Shown one piece after another: positions 1 through 12,715 of a stretch of 64,000 nt of DNA. Location: NCBI GenBank assembly GCA_027422505.1, contig JAPQWV010001415.1, forward strand, positions 1 through 64,000, written 5' to 3'. The stretch is from Craterostigma plantagineum. Its lineage: Eukaryota; Streptophyta; Magnoliopsida; Lamiales; Linderniaceae. The notes below the pieces were generated by a model. The model was not told the origin of the DNA. It searched no databases and saw only the letters and a program-made list of their open reading frames with translations. Every line of letters starts with the position of its first letter. The first letter of the stretch is position 1. Both the position numbers and the translations under genes were made by a program.

Positions 1-1323
1 CAGCTCATAAGATCGCAATTTCGAAGGAATAATCATCTATATCTCGAAAATTTTGCAACCTTCATACACTAATATATCAATTAATCGTTCTACGACGAAT
101 CCGGATAAAGACCCCGCCTTTTCACAGCCGAGAGGAAATAGTAGAATGGCCATAAATAACCAAAAAAAGCAAAAAGTGAAACAAAATCACTCTATTCAGA
201 TGAGATGCGTACCATAGCGATGCAAATTCTTGACGAGATCGATAGCTTCTGAGCTAGCGGTGCACCGATTTTTCTTCGATCAGAATACGTTAGAGAAGAG
301 ACTGGAGATGTACATAAGAACAAAGCGTAATATTACATTACATACTACCCACCGTGCGCAGGTCTATGCCATTAGTGTGCTCCCTCAGCTAATCCAACGG
401 TGGAGATGATACTCGTTTGGAAATTAGATGGATTTCGAAATCCGACGGTCCACAACGCAAGAGTTCAGATGTGATTATGAACGTAGACACGCAGAGGGGC
501 TTTCATCGACAACTGTTATTGGGCCGTGTTACAATAAATGGGCTGGAAATATCATATATGGGCCTTAGTTTTCAACTGAAGTAGAACATTTTAAATTTAT
601 GGAATTGATCCCTCAAATTAGTTTTACCGAGGACATCATATCAGACATTATATTATTAATGGACTAAGGAAGTAATATTTTTAGGAGTAGACATTTGCAT
701 TATTTTTTCCGTTTTTAGATGTAGTTAGCATTTCATTGTGTAGTTTTAACTTTTTCGTGGGGGAACTTTCAAGTGCATTAAGTCAAATTGCGGAGTGTTT
801 AATATGTACGTATTATTTCATTGTACATGGATACAAAATAATATGAAAGAGTATCGTTAAATTACAGAGCAACAGAAAGTGAAACATGAATAGTATAGAT
901 AATTTGCTATGCATTTTCCTTAATTACAAAGATAGATCGTGGTGTGTTTTCTCATTGAGATGAGAAGTTTTAACTCATTTGTTCTATATATTGAAAATAT
1001 TTTTCTTATCCATTATTTTTATGTAATTTCTTCATGGGTTTTCCACGAAAACGTTCAAATTATCTTCGCCCAAAGTGTTACTCGATCAAATTCTTTATAT
1101 TTTGAACTCTTAGGCGAGCTTCTTATTAAGTATATCAAGGTAAAGGGAGCACGTTGAAGATGTAAAGCTATATATTATAACAGTGGTATTCGTAACATTG
1201 TTGTTCATTTCATATTACAATTCCTTGACACATGAGAAAGATTCAAAACTACATATCAAAAAGAACTTTACCAAAATCAACTTAACCAATACATGACTAG
1301 CACGTTAAAGCTCTCCGTCGTTA
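1..1323. other. Intergenic, no gene recognised
   Basis: AT-rich sequence lying 3' of the DUF212 gene on the minus strand. I see short open frames but none with recognisable protein sequence, codon bias or splice structure. Part of it will be the 3' UTR of the neighbouring minus-strand gene. No repeat with clear ends was identified. Confidence 0.5.
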
Positions 1324-2334
1324 CTATTTGCCAAATATCAAATGTATTGCTAATGCTATTACCATTCCCAAAAGCCCACCAGCAACAACCTGAACCAAGC
1401 AAGACATGCGTAAGCATTGCTTCCTTAACTCATCGCAAGAACTCCCAAGCAAGCATCAAAAGTAATAAAATACATATAAATCTGTAGAAAGAGATAATAG
1501 AACCTGTGGAGGAGTATGACCAAGAAGTTCCCTTAGTGGTCTACTCTCAGAAAGAGGATGCCCCGACGGAAGCTCACACAAGATTTGATTCAAAACCTTC
1601 CATGATAACAACATACGTAAAACTGAAATAAATATGATATCAAGCTACGGTTTATTTGCCAAACATTCAATCGATGTATTGCTACAAACCTCAGCTTGAC
1701 GGCCCGCGTGTAATCTCACGCCAGTAGCATCGTACATCACCTGTTCCACGGCGACCACCTCATGTTAGAAATAAACACAGGGAAACGTAATTGCGTGCGT
1801 CTGTATATGTCTAAGGAGGTGAGATGCTATACATACCACAAGTGCCAAGATTAGCGCAGTTGCAAACTCTGATCTAGCAAACCTTCCCTTAGCCCTACGG
1901 CGAACGCTAGAGCCATCACAGTTGCTGCGTGGGAAGAAGGCATGCCGCCCGAGGCCACAAGCTCGTGGTAATCCCAACGGTTTTCCTTATACCTTAAAAA
2001 GCATTGAGGGAATGTCGTAATTTCATCTGTTAGTAGTACACACTAAACTAGTTCTCAAGCTCATGTTATGCCTCGGAATTTATACAAACAGATGGAGTGC
2101 GCGGATCAAATCCGAAAAGCAGCGATAAGTTCAATACCTTGACGAGAGGATCTTTGATGATTGGGCGACGATGAAGGCAAGGAGGGCGGACCACAGCGGA
2201 TAATTCAGGAAAATCGAGGAAGAGGATGAAGAAGCTGAGGATGGCGTTGTTGCCTCTGATGAGATTGACGCCGTCGCAGTTGCGTTTGCAAACGGATCTT
2301 GCATCATCGTATGCATCGTGCCGCCGCCTCTCAT
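1324..2334 (-). CDS. Acid phosphatase/vanadium-dependent haloperoxidase-related protein (DUF212), frameshifted
   Basis: Five exons are read on the minus strand: 2334-2138, 1992-1837, 1740-1690, 1596-1504 and 1389-1324, all with GT-AG borders and compatible phases. The product is a small integral membrane protein of the DUF212 family, related by name to acid phosphatase/vanadium haloperoxidases; its biochemical role is not established. Exon 1 has a serine/threonine-rich start followed by NYPLWSALLAFIVAQSSKI. Exon 2 has the family signature SGGMPSSHAATVMALAFAVG. Exon 3 reads VMYDATGVRLHAGRQAE, exon 4 has RPLRELLGHTPPQ, and the last exon ends in a hydrophobic helix (VVAGGLLGMVIALAIHLIF) and a stop at 1324-1326. 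One base appears to be missing in exon 2 near 1884-1890 (a short T run in the coding strand). Read literally this gives an early stop; downstream, family-like residues resume in the other frame. Either an assembly indel or a recent lesion. Confidence 0.85.
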
Positions 2335-2747
2335 GTCGTAAACAACTCTCGATTACAGCTCGATTCTTCCTTTTTCTCTTCTTTTTTTTTTCTACTGAGA
2401 TCGGCAATGAAGAATCTTAGATCCTAACGAGGCGTTGATAGTTGGGAATGAGAAGAAAGCGGGTGACGATGACGAACACGAATATAAAGCCGATAAAACC
2501 GGTCAACGTATTTTATTACTATTATTATTATTCTTTTATTAATTTTGTAGGGCGACTTTAATTCAATGGTTCTCCTACGTGGAAGACGAATGAAATTTCC
2601 AACAAATGCCACCAACGATTGTTCCATGGCAGAGATAATTCGAACGTGTAAAAACACTGTTCTTAACCGTTACAGACCTCTATACCAAAATCTGGTATCA
2701 ACATCTAAAAAAAATGGAGAAAAATAAGCCAACATATCCGATATAAT
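2335..2747. other. Intergenic: upstream region of the DUF212 gene
   Basis: About 410 bases between the start of the DUF212 gene and the 3' end of the glyoxal-oxidase-like gene, both on the minus strand. It should hold the DUF212 promoter and 5' UTR and the 3' UTR of the next gene. A short ATT/TTA-rich stretch lies near 2514-2540. No other motif can be supported. Confidence 0.4.
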
Positions 2748-4511
2748 TCACTCGGTTAATTTCACCCAAACACCCACACTAGGAACCTCTCTATGAACCA
2801 CAAACATCATGTAATAACCATTCGGCGCGAAATTCCCGGAAATCGGCGTTTTCACCCGAACAGCGTACATAAATTTTCCGATCCTCCTAACTCGGAGACT
2901 CCTAAGAACCAACAACCTCTGACCCATCGAGAAAGAATGCGTAGCGAAAGGCGGCGCAATCATCGTCACCGTCAGACAACTGACGTTCAAACCTCGTCCA
3001 AGGCATAACGAATCGCACCGTCAACCTTTGGTCGTGTCCGACACGGGTTTTCGCTAAAGGAGTCACAATCCACGGCCTCGAATAGGCCGACCGCGGTGAA
3101 GATAGGATGGCATAAACGCTTCCAAGCTCAAGTCGGTGGGATACAGTACGTTCGTGAAGTTGTAATAAATATGCGGATTGCTCCCTCCCACCAGTACCCG
3201 ACCGTCGCGTAAAAGAATCGCCGTCGAGTGGTACATCCGAGGGACCGGGCTAGGGTTTTGGACTTCGAATCTCGACCCGACCCGTTTCCCGGGTCGGTAC
3301 AAAACCGGCGCATGGACCGGGTCGCGACCCAGTTCCCAACCCGCGGTTCCCGAACTCGCCCCGTTCACTATCAGTACGTTTCCGTTTGGTAGTAGCACCA
3401 TGTCGCCCATGACCCGACCCGCGGGCATGTCCTCCACGGTCCATTTAGGATTCGGGTCGTTTACTCGAATCCTACCGCACGTGCCGAGCGCGCGCGCGAA
3501 ATTCCCAGCGTTCGCGGCGGCGAAGGACCCCTTCGGCGCGCCGCCGCACACCAAGACCTCGGCCGAGTCGCCGGCGTCGCCGTCTCTCAGCGGGAGGAGG
3601 ACGCCGACCCGCTGCTCGGGTAGCTCCGCGGGTCGCCCCCGGGTATTTCCGGGTACTCCCTTATCACGTTCCGACCCGAGTAGTCGAACAGCACGGCTCT
3701 GTTGTTGGCGAATACGAACAGATTCCCGTCCGTGTTCAGGAAGACGAAGGGGTACAGGTTGTTCTCTATTCCCGGGTCGTCGGCCTCCGCCAGGAACGGC
3801 AATTCGTACGAGCCTTCCGAGGGAGAACCCTTTGGGTAGAATTCGTAGCTGAACTTTCTTCGCCCGCCGACGATGATTTGCCGCCCGTCCGGTAATATAT
3901 GGCTCGTGCGTACCACCGCCGCTCTGATAGCCCGTGGTTAATTTCCCGCCAATCTCCACATGGAAAGTCGCCGGAGTTTTCTCTGGCGGCGGTGGTGGTG
4001 GTGCATGGTTTGTATATTCTGACGGTGTGGTCGCCGTCGGCGAACCCGCCGGCCTGGACGAGGTGGCCGTCGGGGAGACGGCGCCGGAGGAGCACCAGAG
4101 GTTGGTGAGGACGGTGAGTGGGCGGACTCTGTTGAGGAGGACGTCGTACTCGACGGAGTGGGCGGAGCAGTCGGCGGGCTTGATAGCGGCGTCGTTTTTC
4201 CGGCAGGGTTTTCCGGCGGCGAGGGAGATGTTGGAGAGGGCCGTAGTCGGTTCGGTCGTAGACGACGACTCGGTCCGTGTGGAGGAGCTGCATGTGCATG
4301 GCGGATATGCCTATGTTTGGTAGGAGGAGTCTCCACGCGCCACCTGAGGAGTGGTGGCGCGTGCGGGGATGGTGTTGTTTGTTAGGAGTACGAGTACGAA
4401 TGTGTAGTAGAAAGGGAATAGAGTGCTGACTGGTGTTCGTGGACAGGTCATGATGGGCGGCGTTTTGCTCCATTTTGTTACGGCGTAATGATTATTACTT
4501 ATAATTACCAT
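2748..4511 (-). CDS. GLOX: Galactose/glyoxal oxidase-like secreted copper-radical oxidase, many frameshifts
   Basis: Single-exon minus-strand gene; family members are extracellular enzymes oxidising aldehydes or sugars with release of hydrogen peroxide. A hydrophobic signal peptide (FYYTFVLVLL) is followed by the typical GAWRLLLPNIGISAMHMQLL. The rest of the family architecture is visible in order, spread over the three frames: LWCSSGA (cysteine that in galactose oxidase forms the Cys-Tyr crosslink), DGHLVQAGGFADGD, RRWYA (crosslink tyrosine), HILPDGRQIIVGG, RVMGDMVLLPNGNVLI, VPRMYHSTAILLRDGRVLV (Tyr-His copper ligands), and the C-terminal DUF1929-type part with APPFATHSFSMGQRL (third copper ligand His) and GYYMMFVV. 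Frame changes are needed near 4345, 4245, 4060, 3907, 3597, 3090 and 3005. No substitution-type stop codon or lost motif was noticed, so the breaks look like single-base length errors or a very recent pseudogene. Start chosen at 4511 because it precedes the signal peptide. Confidence 0.85.
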
Positions 4512-4999
4512 AGATGATTAGAGCGCTTCAATCTCATCGGATTTGCTGAGAAATAAAAGATCTCATGCATCGAGTGGGTTTCGTTCCAATTACCACACCG
4601 AGTCAATAAGATATTATCTCAACTTATGCGTAAGTTGTAAAAAATAAATGTGTAATACTTTTCCATCGCAAGTGTTGGAAGAAATGATAAAATGACGTGT
4701 AATATTTTTTTCCCATATAACTGCTGACATGGCAAGAATGGACATAGGATTTCGGTTTGGTCTGTTGGTGGAATAAATGATCATGGACTAGAATTTTGTT
4801 CCGACATACAAATTAAATTTTCAGTTGGGTGATTCAAAATTGAAAATCTGGTGAAGTAAACTTGTAATTTTTTCTCTAGGTGAGACCACAAAAATTAGTG
4901 CTTGTTGCGAATTCTCTTCTTGCAAAAGCCCTCTTACGGGTTAAAATATGGTTTTCTTGCATTTTTATTAGAAATTCAGTTCTTATCTATTTTATAATA
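4512..4999. other. Intergenic, upstream of GLOX-like gene; ends in MULE target duplication
   Basis: AT-rich sequence expected to contain the promoter of the minus-strand oxidase gene. Its last nine bases (4991-4999, TTTATAATA) are the left target-site duplication of the 4.6-kb MULE. Nothing else recognised. Confidence 0.5.
4991..4999. repeat. 9-bp target-site duplication (left) of MULE
   Basis: TTTATAATA, exactly repeated at 9587-9595 on the other side of the element. Confidence 0.85.
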
Positions 5000-6441
5000 G
5001 GGACAACCTCAACTAAATTCCCATTTACTAACTTTCAATCAACTAACTCCATACTCACATAAATTTATCATCAAACTCCCTATTTTAAAACAATCATACA
5101 CATCACTACCCACTTGACCAAAGTGACAACTTTGCCCTCCTTTATTATTTTCTTAATATTTTTCTTCTTCAAAGCATGAATTGAAATCACATACGATCGA
5201 TGCCTTCCAATTTCATATTTCATTTCTCAAATCCTCTTTCAATCTTCAGCCCCTGCCCGCGCCGGAAAAGCTCCGAGTTTACCCAATCCACTGTGGGTTT
5301 CTCGGTCCAGGTAAGTTGATGTAAGTTTTCAATTTTTTTTTTCATCGTTGGTTACCTGTGAGTTTCTTGAACTCGAGCAAACGGAATTGAGCTGAAGCGA
5401 ACGAAGTTCTAGACACTGATAAGGTGTATTGTGAACGTTTATGATAGATGCTTGACCTAAATTGGATGTCGAGTTGTGGGTGTTGCCGCGTTTTGGGTAT
5501 CATCGTGTTTTAGGGTCGAGCTGTAAAGAGCTGAATCCTTATTCGTTTTATATGTTAGCAAATTGTGGGTGTCGATGGAAGTTAGTATTTCGTTAAAATT
5601 TGACTAATTTGTTGGTTAAAACTATTTCTTATATACAGTACCAAAATATGTTGATTTACAGTACCCCATTTCTTATATGAGGTTCATTGAAGCTTTTTAG
5701 TAGTACCATATGGTAACCGTTTGTTGTCCTAATTTTAACATGTCCTATTGTACCAAACTATGTTGTGGGGCAGAGAGGTGAGGTGCCACAAGGCTTCAAA
5801 GGCAAAGAAAGCTGTTATTTGTGATCTTCATGGCTTAGAGGATGGCACATTTAACAAATGTGGTGGTATTGTTGCCTATAGGTTATGACACTTTCTTTTG
5901 TCGATATGTTGCCGATAGGTTATTTCTTGGATTATGATGTTAGTGGATGAATGTAGATGAATGATATTAATGCTATGATGTCGTGTTATTGCTGATGTTC
6001 CAATAAAATTGTTTTGTATTGTGTTTGTTAATGACTTATGATCATATTAATGTTGGAAGTTATTTTTTATCCAGCTTCTTACCTTGGTACTACAAGTAAC
6101 ATACGTATGGTACTACACTAACATACGGTATAGAATCACAAACATATATATATTGGTACTACAAGTTAAAACGTGGTACAGAAAAGATACTACAAGTAAC
6201 CTACTCATGGTACTACACTAGCTTAGGATGTGGTACCACAAATTCTTAAATATTGGTAATACAATATATGTATATTGGTACTACAAATTAGGATAGGAAT
6301 TCCGTTAGTTAAAAAGTGGTACGGAAAAGATACTACAAGTAACCTAAGCATGGTACTACACCAGCATACAATATGGTACTACGAACATATAGATACTGGT
6401 ACTACAAATATATGTATATTTGTACTACAAATTTGGGTGGA

Positions 6442-7920
6442 AATTTTTCGACGCCGTCCGAATTATTTTTGGTCCTTGACTATGATACCATTGTTATAAA
6501 TACTTTACTGATTATTTGGTATCAATATTGGTGGGTTAGTGTTTAGAATTAGGGATTATTACGTTGAAACCCCAACTTTCTTTCTACTTATTACGATACT
6601 AGTAAGAACATCTTACTACATAGTCAAGATTTTTTATCGATTGAAAGTTAGTGTTCGTATTTTATGTTACCGTGTATTTAATTTTATTATGTGCCGTAAT
6701 TTGGAAGTTCTCATGCCTTATTTGCACAATATCTACGCATTTCGATAATTAAAAACGTGGTACGAAAAAGATACTACAAGTAAACTACTAATGGTACTAC
6801 ACTAGCTTATGATATGGAACCACAAACATCTATATATAGGTACTGCAAATATATGTATATTGGTACTATAAAGTAGGATAGGAATTTCGTTAGTTAAAAA
6901 CGTGGTACGTAAAAGATACTACAAGTAACCTAGGTGTGGTACTACTCTAGCATACGATATGGTACACGAACATATATATACCAGTACTGCAAATATATGT
7001 GTATTGGTACTACAAATATGGGTAGGAATTTTTCGACGCCGTCCGAATTATTTTTGGTTCTTGACTATGATATCATTGTTATAAATACTTTACTGATTAT
7101 TTGGTATCAATATTGGTGGGTTAGTGTTTAGAAATAGGAATTATTACGTTGAAACCCCAACTTTCTTTCTACTTATTATGATACTAGTAAGAACATCTTA
7201 CTACATAGTCAAGATTTTTTATCGATTGAAAGTTAGTGTTCGTATTTTATGTTACCGTGTGTTTAATTTTATTATGTACCGTAATTTGGAAGTTCTCATG
7301 CCTTATTTGCACAATAATCTACTCATTTTCGATAATTAAAAACGTGGTACGAAAAAGATACTACAAGTAAACTACTCATGGTACTACATTAGCTTATGAT
7401 ATGGAACCACAAACATCTATATATAGGTACTTCAGACATATGTATATTGGTACTACAAATATGGGTAGGAATTTCGTTAGTTAAAAACGGGGTACGTAAA
7501 AGATACTACAAGTAACCTAGGTGTGGTACTACTCTAGCATACGATATGGTACCACGAACATATATATACTGGTAGTACAAATATATGTATATTGGTACTA
7601 CAAATATGGGTAGGAATTTTTCGGTGCAGTCCTAATTATTTTTTATCATTGACTACGTTACCATAGTTATACGTACTATTTCATCATTCGGTATCAATAT
7701 TTGGTTTAACATTTAGAATTAAGGATATTACATTGAAACGCCAACTTTCTTTCTACTTATATGATATTATTATCAACATCTTACTTCATAGTCAAGATTT
7801 TCGATTATTGGATGTTAATGTTTGTGTTTTATGTTACCATGTGTTAAATTTTTATTATGTACCGTATTTTGAAGCTCTCAGGTCTTATTGCACAAGAATC
7901 AACATGTTTTCAATAATTTA
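6442..7920. repeat. Tandem repeat of about 586-bp unit inside the MULE
   Basis: The block beginning AATTTTTCGACGCCGTCC occurs at 6442 and 7027, and a diverged version (AATTTTTCGGTGCAGTCC) at 7615, so the period is 585-588 bp. Each unit carries an AT-rich part and a part packed with GGTACTAC / TGGTACTACAA words. Short open frames here are repeats of one another and are not convincing genes. Confidence 0.8.
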
Positions 7921-8168
7921 AAAAGTTCTACAAAAAAGATACTACAACTAACCTACTCATGGTACTGCACTAGCATACTTATGGTACTATGAACAACTAT
8001 ATATTGGTACTATAAATATCTATATATTGGTACTACAATAGTCTGATGCTACAAAGAGTTCATTGCATTACATGACAAGGTTTGTATTACAAAGAACATG
8101 AGTGAAGTACACCAATCCTTAACCATATGACTACTTGAAAATTATCACAATTATTACTATGACAATGA

Positions 8169-8505
8169 CTACAAAGATGTACTTTGCACTTTTCCATTGG
8201 TTTCAAGCACCCCAATTCTTTTCGCCAAGTCGTCACATACATCTATTAGGTCGCCAATATGCTCTGTGTTGAGAGCACGTCTTTTTGATTGCACATCTTC
8301 ACTACCAGACGTATCATCTTCAATGTGACATCTACTGGACTCAACCAACTAAAAAAATCACAATTCCATTTCTACAATTACAGAATAATTTACCTTTCGT
8401 GGATTTCATAGCACCAACAACTCGAATCGCCGCCACCTTACCACATTTACACGTCTGATTTTTGTATCTTAAGTCCTTGATAGAATTCTTTGAATTAGAA
8501 GACAT
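8169..8505 (-). CDS. Small GRF-zinc-finger-like open frame inside the MULE
   Basis: On the minus strand an ATG at 8505-8503 opens a frame containing CKCGKVAAIRVVGAMKSTKG followed by KLFCNCRN, reminiscent of the short GRF-type zinc fingers (C-x-C ... KG-x-x-x-x-C-x-C) common in plant mobile DNA. A second stretch, 8340-8169, reads as an acidic then coiled-coil-like tail (EDDTSGSEDVQSKRR, DLIDVCDDLAKRIGVLE) and ends in TAG at 8171-8169. The two parts are probably exons or parts of one gene broken by a short intron or indel near 8345-8400; I could not find a splice that joins them cleanly. Upstream on the same strand, 8940-9440, is UTR-like. The name is tentative. Confidence 0.4.
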
Positions 8506-9225
8506 GCTGCCAAATTAAATACATAACATCACTTAACAAAAAACACAACCGATGATGAAAATGCACAACAAATAGGAGAAGACATGCGCTAAAACTTTCG
8601 CCACACAAGCTAAAGCTTCAATGAACCCAGAAGTATCTATTCATGGACATTGTAGGATGTAAGCCTCAATCAAGCCCTCTGTATGCTGCTCCGTCGTGTA
8701 CTCAAATAATGAATTTACAATACCATTAATAATGTAATGCAGTACTAAAAAACATAAACAAACAGTACCAGTTCAATTGATATACGGTATCAAGGCATCA
8801 AATAATTAAATCACGTTTACAGTACTACTAACCAGACACAAATGGAACCAATATACATAATTAACCAGAAATAGACACAAATAACAGTATTGAAACTTAT
8901 AGTACCCAAAAACAACCAAGACTCGTACCAATACAGTCACAAATGCATTACCTTTACATCGAGCAGGGAAATTAGAAGCTAACAAATGCTAATTTGAATG
9001 ATACCAAGTTCCCAAATCGAAAAACGAAATAATTAAACCCTAATTTTGCCACAAACCCCAAATTCGAGCCGTAATCACAAAATTAAAGATAGCCCGACAT
9101 GAAATCCTTCAAGAAATGCAACTATGAAACCCTAATCTCTACATTAACCCAAAATGCCACAAAAAACAAAAAATTAAAGTCGAAAAACGAAGGTGTCAAG
9201 CGGCTGTTTCTTACAGTAACTCCTC

Positions 9226-9297
9226 CTCGTTCGCTGCTCGTTGTGGAGGTGAAAAATTGAAGCCCTAATCTCGTTCGCTGCTCGTTGTGGAGGTGAA
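9226..9297. repeat. 28-bp direct repeat pair
   Basis: The 28-base segment starting CTCGTTCGCTGCTCG occurs at 9226-9253 and again, identical, at 9270-9297, 44 bp apart, in the 5'-leader-like region of the minus-strand unit inside the MULE. Confidence 0.8.
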
Positions 9298-9586
9298 GCT
9301 GAGAATCGGCCGACTTCTCGTAATCGTTTGGGTTCTTCTGCTTTTCGTTCCTCTGCTTTTTGTTCGTCGTTCTCTTTACATGAATTTCTTTTTTTTTTTC
9401 TCAAATCCTCTGTAAATGAATTCACTAGGTTATTTTGCAATATTTATGCTTTACAGGGGTATATTTGTCCATTAGGTAGCTATGTGATAGATAAGTTTGA
9501 AAGAGGGAGTTTAGTGATAATGAATTGGAAGGGGGGAGTTAGTTGATGAGTAGTTTGGGTGGTAGGGATTTATGTGTAGATTGCTC

Positions 9587-9595
9587 TTTATAATA
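9587..9595. repeat. 9-bp target-site duplication (right) of MULE
   Basis: TTTATAATA, identical to 4991-4999. Confidence 0.85.
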
Positions 9596-9966
9596 ACCGT
9601 ATGAAAGTTTTTTGGAATATTTTCTGGGCGTGCTTTGTGAGCTTGTTTTCTTTTGTCAATTAATTGTTATTAATTCTTATTATTATTGCTATGTTATTCA
9701 TGTATTTTTGGGACTTACTTTAAAAAGGAAAACAAATATATAACTACGTGTTCCAAACAACTTTACCTAATGAAGGCCTCGTACTCATCGCCGCGCCAAC
9801 CTTCCTAGTAGCTATAACCAACGGAAATTACGAAGCTCTCAACATCACATAGAACACCGTTTAATCGGTTCAAATCAGTCCCATTTTTATTTATCTGGCG
9901 TCTCTCAGATCTTGTTCGGGCTTTCTTATCCAATTTCGATTCCAATTTCTATTCCAATCTCGAAAT
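9596..9966 (+). promoter_or_regulatory. Promoter/5' UTR region of the fabG-like gene
   Basis: About 370 bases between the MULE target duplication and the start codon of the reductase. The last 100 bases are pyrimidine-rich, as plant leaders often are. A MULE inserted less than 400 bp upstream of the start codon could affect expression. No TATA box is assigned with confidence. Confidence 0.35.
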
Positions 9967-12214
<2,248 letters not shown>

Positions 12215-12715
12215 GAAGTCGTTGGACTTGCAGGGAAATCGACAACCTTGAGATTGTATTTCCATTCTCTACTTAGTTTTATGAGTTTTTACTCAATATC
12301 ACCTTATATTTGAGCAATAGTAATATGAACGTGCCAAGAATGTTCAATTGTGTCTTCAAATATTGAGTTATTCGAAATCTCGATTTCTTTTACATGTTAT
12401 ATATAATCTTATATATAAGAAAATCTCTCTTCTATTGTGCTTCCCTCCCTCTTGGACTCCATCGTCCTCATAAAGAGAGAGGCTATTGAAGGTGTCCTCA
12501 TTTTTAGGCTAGTTAGGCATTTGAGATTCTTCTTCTATCTTACCAGTGATATCCATATGATAATATCACACACACACACACCAAGATGAATTGGGATTGG
12601 TTGGTTACTTCAACAAATAAAAGCATTAGTACACCGTCATCTTCTTACATGGTTTGAAATAAACTTGTGCAGTTCAATGTAAGAAGCTATAAGTCCACCA
12701 TACACATCATTAATA
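12215..12715. other. Convergent 3' flanks of fabG-like and response-regulator genes
   Basis: About 500 bases between two genes that end towards each other; it should contain both 3' UTRs. A short (AC)n run sits near 12568-12581. No other feature seen. Confidence 0.5.

Larger units (their letters stand above)
5000..9586. mobile_element. Mutator-like element (MULE), non-autonomous, 4587 bp
   Basis: The element is bounded by exact 9-bp direct repeats TTTATAATA at 4991-4999 and 9587-9595, the duplication length characteristic of MULEs. The ends are imperfect inverted repeats of roughly 130 bp: left starts GGGACAACCTCAACTAAAT, right (reverse complement) starts GAGCAATCTACACATAAATC, and both continue into ATCAACTAACTCC and AAACTCCCT blocks. 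No MURA-type transposase is visible. The interior holds a GTAC-rich repeat zone (about 6060-8060) with 2-3 tandem copies of a 585-588 bp unit, and on the right a small minus-strand transcription-unit-like segment with a zinc-finger-like open frame (8169-8505). This organisation fits a non-autonomous or gene-fragment-carrying (Pack-MULE-like) element. Confidence 0.85.
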
